Origin: Acuticoccus sp051016205
GTDB lineage: Bacteria; Pseudomonadota; Alphaproteobacteria; Rhizobiales; Amorphaceae
Direction: 5' to 3'
Length of the DNA: 64,000 nt
NCBI GenBank assembly: GCA_051016205.1
Contig: CP136534.1
Location: 6,014,001-6,078,000, forward strand
The position numbers were made by a program, and so were the translations under genes. Within the stretch, counting starts at the first letter, position 1; each line of letters starts with the position of its first letter. Positions 61,408 through 64,000 of the stretch are shown in pieces. Below the pieces are notes generated by a model. The model was not told the DNA's origin. It searched no databases and worked only from the letters and a program-made list of their open reading frames with translations.

Positions 61408-62271
61408 ATGATCGCATTGAGGATGGCGGTGCTTGCCCTTGCGGCGGCCATGATTGCCGGCTGCCAATCCAGCGCGCCGCAGCCAACGCAGACCCTCGCG
61501 CTCGCGGCCCATCAGGGCCCAACCATCCGCGCTCCGCAGCGAGATGCGCCGCCGCCGGCTCGCCGGTCCACCGTGCGCACATGCGGGCCGTCGACGGTGG
61601 CAGGCACAGGTGCTCTTGCAGGCCGCACTATTGAGGTGGGCTCCATCTCAGACATCAAGCTCGGCCGTCGCGAGGTGGTGCTCACCTTCGATGATGGCCC
61701 GCGCCCGGGCCCCACCGACAGGATCCTCGACACCCTCGACAGCTATGGCGTCAAAGCCACCTTCCTTGTGGTGGGACGCATGGCCAGCGCCCACCCTGCC
61801 AAAGTCCGCAAGGTGGCACGGCGCGGCCACACCATCGGCACCCACACACAACGCCACCCCAACCTTGCACGGATGGGCACACGCGCGGCCCACAAGGAAA
61901 TCGCGCTCGGCGACCGCTCTGTGGCAAGGGCCCTTTCCGGCTCCGGCTACCAGGCCGCCCCGTTCTTCCGCTTCCCGTATCTGGCCGACACACGCGCCTT
62001 GCGTCGCTCCCTTGCCAGACGCGGTGTCGTGGTGCTCGACGTTGACATCGACTCGAAAGACTACCTGCGCACCTCGCCGGCAAGGGTCCGCGCGCGCACA
62101 TTGGCGCAGCTGCGGCGGCGCGGGCGTGGGGTCATCCTCTTCCACGACATTCACGCACGCACAGCGTCCATGCTGCCAAGTTTCCTGGCCGCCTTGAAGC
62201 GCGACGGCTACAAGGTTGTTCACCTTGTGCCCAAAGGACGCGGCGTCGCCTGCCCTCAGCCTGCCTCGTAG
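61408..62271 (+). CDS. polysaccharide deacetylase lipoprotein (NodB domain)
   Basis: 287 aa. A lipoprotein signal ends IAGC with C19 as the likely lipid site. After a proline/alanine-rich linker to about residue 88, the NodB domain shows VVLTFDDGPRPGP (D95 and D96), TFLVVGR, and GTHTQRHPNL (H146 and H150 as metal ligands). ILFHDIHART is motif 5. It should remove acetyl groups from a polysaccharide or peptidoglycan at the envelope. GGAAGG precedes the ATG. Confidence 0.88.
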   Translation: MIALRMAVLALAAAMIAGCQSSAPQPTQTLALAAHQGPTIRAPQRDAPPPARRSTVRTCGPSTVAGTGALAGRTIEVGSISDIKLGRREVVLTFDDGPRPGPTDRILDTLDSYGVKATFLVVGRMASAHPAKVRKVARRGHTIGTHTQRHPNLARMGTRAAHKEIALGDRSVARALSGSGYQAAPFFRFPYLADTRALRRSLARRGVVVLDVDIDSKDYLRTSPARVRARTLAQLRRRGRGVILFHDIHARTASMLPSFLAALKRDGYKVVHLVPKGRGVACPQPAS

Positions 62272-62429
62272 TGACGTTGTCCCGGCGGGCAAACCGTTGC
62301 CCGTTCTCCCCATCCCCCACACAACCCGCAGGCTACGGGCGGGTATGACGGCGTGGCTCGCTTGCGCCTCACCGCCTTTGATTGCAGCCTCACAGACTGG
62401 ATCGGGATCGTCTGGGGAGGACAGGGGCC

Positions 62430-62774
62430 ATGGGCAAGCTTGGCGTCTTCGTCGTGTTGGCAGCCGCAATCGCTCTGGCAGGGTGCCAGTCAACCGGGTT
62501 CGGCGGCCCCAACCTTGATGGCAATTGGGCGTCCGATGACGGGGTGTTCGTCGCCACGTTTCGCGATGGCGCGTTCAGTTCGCGTCTGACCGGCACCGGT
62601 GAGACCGTCGTGGCCGATGGTCGCTACCAGCGCGCCGATGGCGGGGTGGCACTGTCGTGGACATCCATCGCTGCCAATGAGGCGCGATCGGCGCGCTGCA
62701 CATTCTTGAACCGCACGCAGCTGTCATGCACGCCGTCGGCCGGCGAGACGTTCACCATGACGAAGGTGGTCTGA
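62430..62774 (+). CDS. Omp10-like outer membrane lipoprotein
   Basis: 114 aa. FVVLAAAIALAGCQSTGFGG is a lipoprotein signal with the cysteine at the lipobox end. The small beta-domain after it (NLDGNWASDDGVFVATFRDG, then RYQRADGGVALSW and ARCTFLNRTQLSC) matches the Omp10 family known from Brucella and relatives. Two cysteines in the mature part may form a disulfide. ATG 62430 has GGGAGGACAGG upstream; the open frame begins at 62382. It ends at a shared hairpin with pnp. Confidence 0.78.
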   Translation: MGKLGVFVVLAAAIALAGCQSTGFGGPNLDGNWASDDGVFVATFRDGAFSSRLTGTGETVVADGRYQRADGGVALSWTSIAANEARSARCTFLNRTQLSCTPSAGETFTMTKVV

Positions 62775-62793
62775 GCGCCACCTTATTTGGTGA

Positions 62794-62818
62794 TTGAGGG
62801 GCGCTGAACGCCCCTCAA
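62794..62818. terminator. bidirectional hairpin terminator
   Basis: TTGAGGGGCG (62794-62803) and CGCCCCTCAA (62809-62818) form a perfect 10-bp stem with a CTGAA loop. It lies between the convergent stops of the Omp10-like gene (62774) and pnp (62829). The symmetry and position fit a terminator serving both strands, though U-runs are short. Confidence 0.7.
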
Positions 62819-62828
62819 CCGGGATGGA

Positions 62829-64000
62829 TCAGGCCGCTTCCGGCTTCATTTCTTCGCCGGTTTCCTGGTTCACCACTTTCATGGACAGGCGCACCTTGCC
62901 GCGCTCGTCAAAGCCCATGAGCTTGACCCAGACCTTCTGGCCTTCCTTCACAACGTCAGAGGACTTTTCGGGCCGCCCTTGCGTCATTTGGCTGATGTGC
63001 ACCAGGCCATCGCGCGGGCCGAAGAAGTTCACGAAGGCGCCGAAGTCCACCACCTTCACGACGGTGCCCTGGTAGATTTCGCCCACTTCAGGCTCGGCAG
63101 TAATGCCTTTGATCCAGTTCAGCGCCGCCTTGATGGCCTTGCCGTCGGCGGAGGCCACCTTCACGGTGCCGTCGTCCTCCACATTGATCTTGGCGCCAGT
63201 CTTCTCGACGATCTCTCGGATCACCTTGCCGCCGGAGCCGATCACGTCGCGGATCTTGTCCACGGGGATGTTGATGACTTCGATGCGCGGGGCATGTTCG
63301 CCGAGCTCGGAGCGGGCGGTATCGATGGATTTTGCCATCTCACCCAGGATGTGCAAACGCCCATCCTTCGCCTGATCCAGCGCCACCTTCATGATTTCTT
63401 CGGTGATGCCGTCGATCTTGATGTCCATCTGGAGCGAGGTGACGCCGTTCTCGGACCCGGCCACCTTGAAGTCCATGTCGCCTAGATGATCCTCATCGCC
63501 CAAAATGTCGGACAGGACGGCGAAACGATCGCCTTCCTTGATGAGGCCCATGGCAATGCCGGCCGTCGGGGCGGACATGGGAACACCGGCATCCATCAGC
63601 GCCAGAGAGGTGCCGCACACGGTCGCCATGGAAGATGAACCGTTGGACTCGGTGACCTCTGAAACAACGCGCACGGTGTAAGGGAAGTCGTGGTGGGCGG
63701 GGAGCATGGGATGGACCGCGCGCCAGGCAAGCTTGCCGTGGCCGATTTCACGGCGGCCGGGGGAGCCCATCCGCCCCGTCTCACCCACCGAATAGGGCGG
63801 GAAGTTGTAGTGCAGCATGAAGGTCTGCTTCATGGTGCCTTCAAGAAGGTCAACGAACTGCTCGTCGTCGCCCGTGCCGAGCGTTGCCACCACAAGGGCC
63901 TGTGTCTCGCCGCGGGTGAACAGGGCCGAACCGTGGGCGCGAGGCAGGATCCCCACCTCGCACTCGATGGGGCGGACCGTCGAAAGGTCGCGCCCGTCGA
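62829..64000 (-). CDS. pnp: polyribonucleotide nucleotidyltransferase, C-terminal part
   Basis: The frame is open from the right edge, 64000, where it reads DGRDLSTVRPIECEVG, to the stop at 62829: about 390 residues of roughly 700. It contains the second RNase PH domain (HGSALFTRGETQALVV, then GDEDHLGDMDFKVAG). The KH domain follows (RDVIGSGGKVIREIVEKTG), then the S1 domain (GEIYQGTVVKVVDFGAFVNF, FGPRDGLVHISQM). PNPase degrades RNA from the 3' end within the degradosome. The C-terminal tail after S1 is short (EMKPEAA). Confidence 0.96.
   Translation of the reverse strand, partial: DGRDLSTVRPIECEVGILPRAHGSALFTRGETQALVVATLGTGDDEQFVDLLEGTMKQTFMLHYNFPPYSVGETGRMGSPGRREIGHGKLAWRAVHPMLPAHHDFPYTVRVVSEVTESNGSSSMATVCGTSLALMDAGVPMSAPTAGIAMGLIKEGDRFAVLSDILGDEDHLGDMDFKVAGSENGVTSLQMDIKIDGITEEIMKVALDQAKDGRLHILGEMAKSIDTARSELGEHAPRIEVINIPVDKIRDVIGSGGKVIREIVEKTGAKINVEDDGTVKVASADGKAIKAALNWIKGITAEPEVGEIYQGTVVKVVDFGAFVNFFGPRDGLVHISQMTQGRPEKSSDVVKEGQKVWVKLMGFDERGKVRLSMKVVNQETGEEMKPEAA

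Overview
The window is GC-rich DNA from an alphaproteobacterium, most likely Hyphomicrobiales (Rhizobiales). Clues are the recG / sdhE-mfd arrangement, an Omp10-type lipoprotein, several TRAP transporters and the many 4-base ATGA overlaps. The genus cannot be read from the sequence. Genes are cut at both edges: a TRAP permease on the left and pnp on the right. I saw no rRNA, tRNA or CRISPR array.

Layout. 1-2.4 kb: TRAP uptake genes with a tandem LacI-type operator. 2.5-4.7 kb: a small membrane protein, an XRE/MmyB-like regulator, a TfoX-N protein and a TetR regulator, with palindromic operators in the divergent gaps. 4.8-9.4 kb: a flavin amine oxidase, then a decayed type I polyketide synthase joined to the C-terminal part of an RND pump. 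9.4-16.1 kb: a tight minus-strand set of L-amino-acid-oxidase-like flavoenzyme, ATP-grasp ligase, 14-TM efflux pump, NTF2-fold protein and amino acid permease. This looks like an unassigned amino-acid-derived metabolite pathway. 16.1-18.0 kb: an 850-bp gap with a perfect hairpin, then an intact IS110-family element.

18.0-31.6 kb is a surface-glycan locus. The minus operon carries gmhA, an hddC-gmhB fusion and hddA (all steps to GDP-D-glycero-D-manno-heptose), a sulfotransferase-like gene, two glycosyltransferases and two unknowns. The divergent plus operon has a GDP-mannose-dehydratase-like and a reductase-like gene, an 847-aa glycosyltransferase and an imelysin-like protein. Together they could make GDP-6-deoxy-heptose. 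31.6-44.7 kb is mostly housekeeping and envelope: recG, sdhE, mfd, a secreted haem peroxidase, a sulfotransferase-like protein, an SH3 protein and an L,D-transpeptidase.

44.8-61.3 kb is catabolic. A three-subunit flavin/iron-sulfur dehydrogenase plus a DapA-type enzyme lies divergent from an amino-acid ABC transporter and two hydrolases, across a 28-bp FCD/GntR-like palindrome. Then follow a DctPQM TRAP operon, a racemase-fold protein lacking both catalytic cysteines, a fumarate-reductase-type flavoprotein and a LeuCD-type hydro-lyase. The window ends with a polysaccharide deacetylase, an Omp10-like lipoprotein, a shared bidirectional terminator and pnp.
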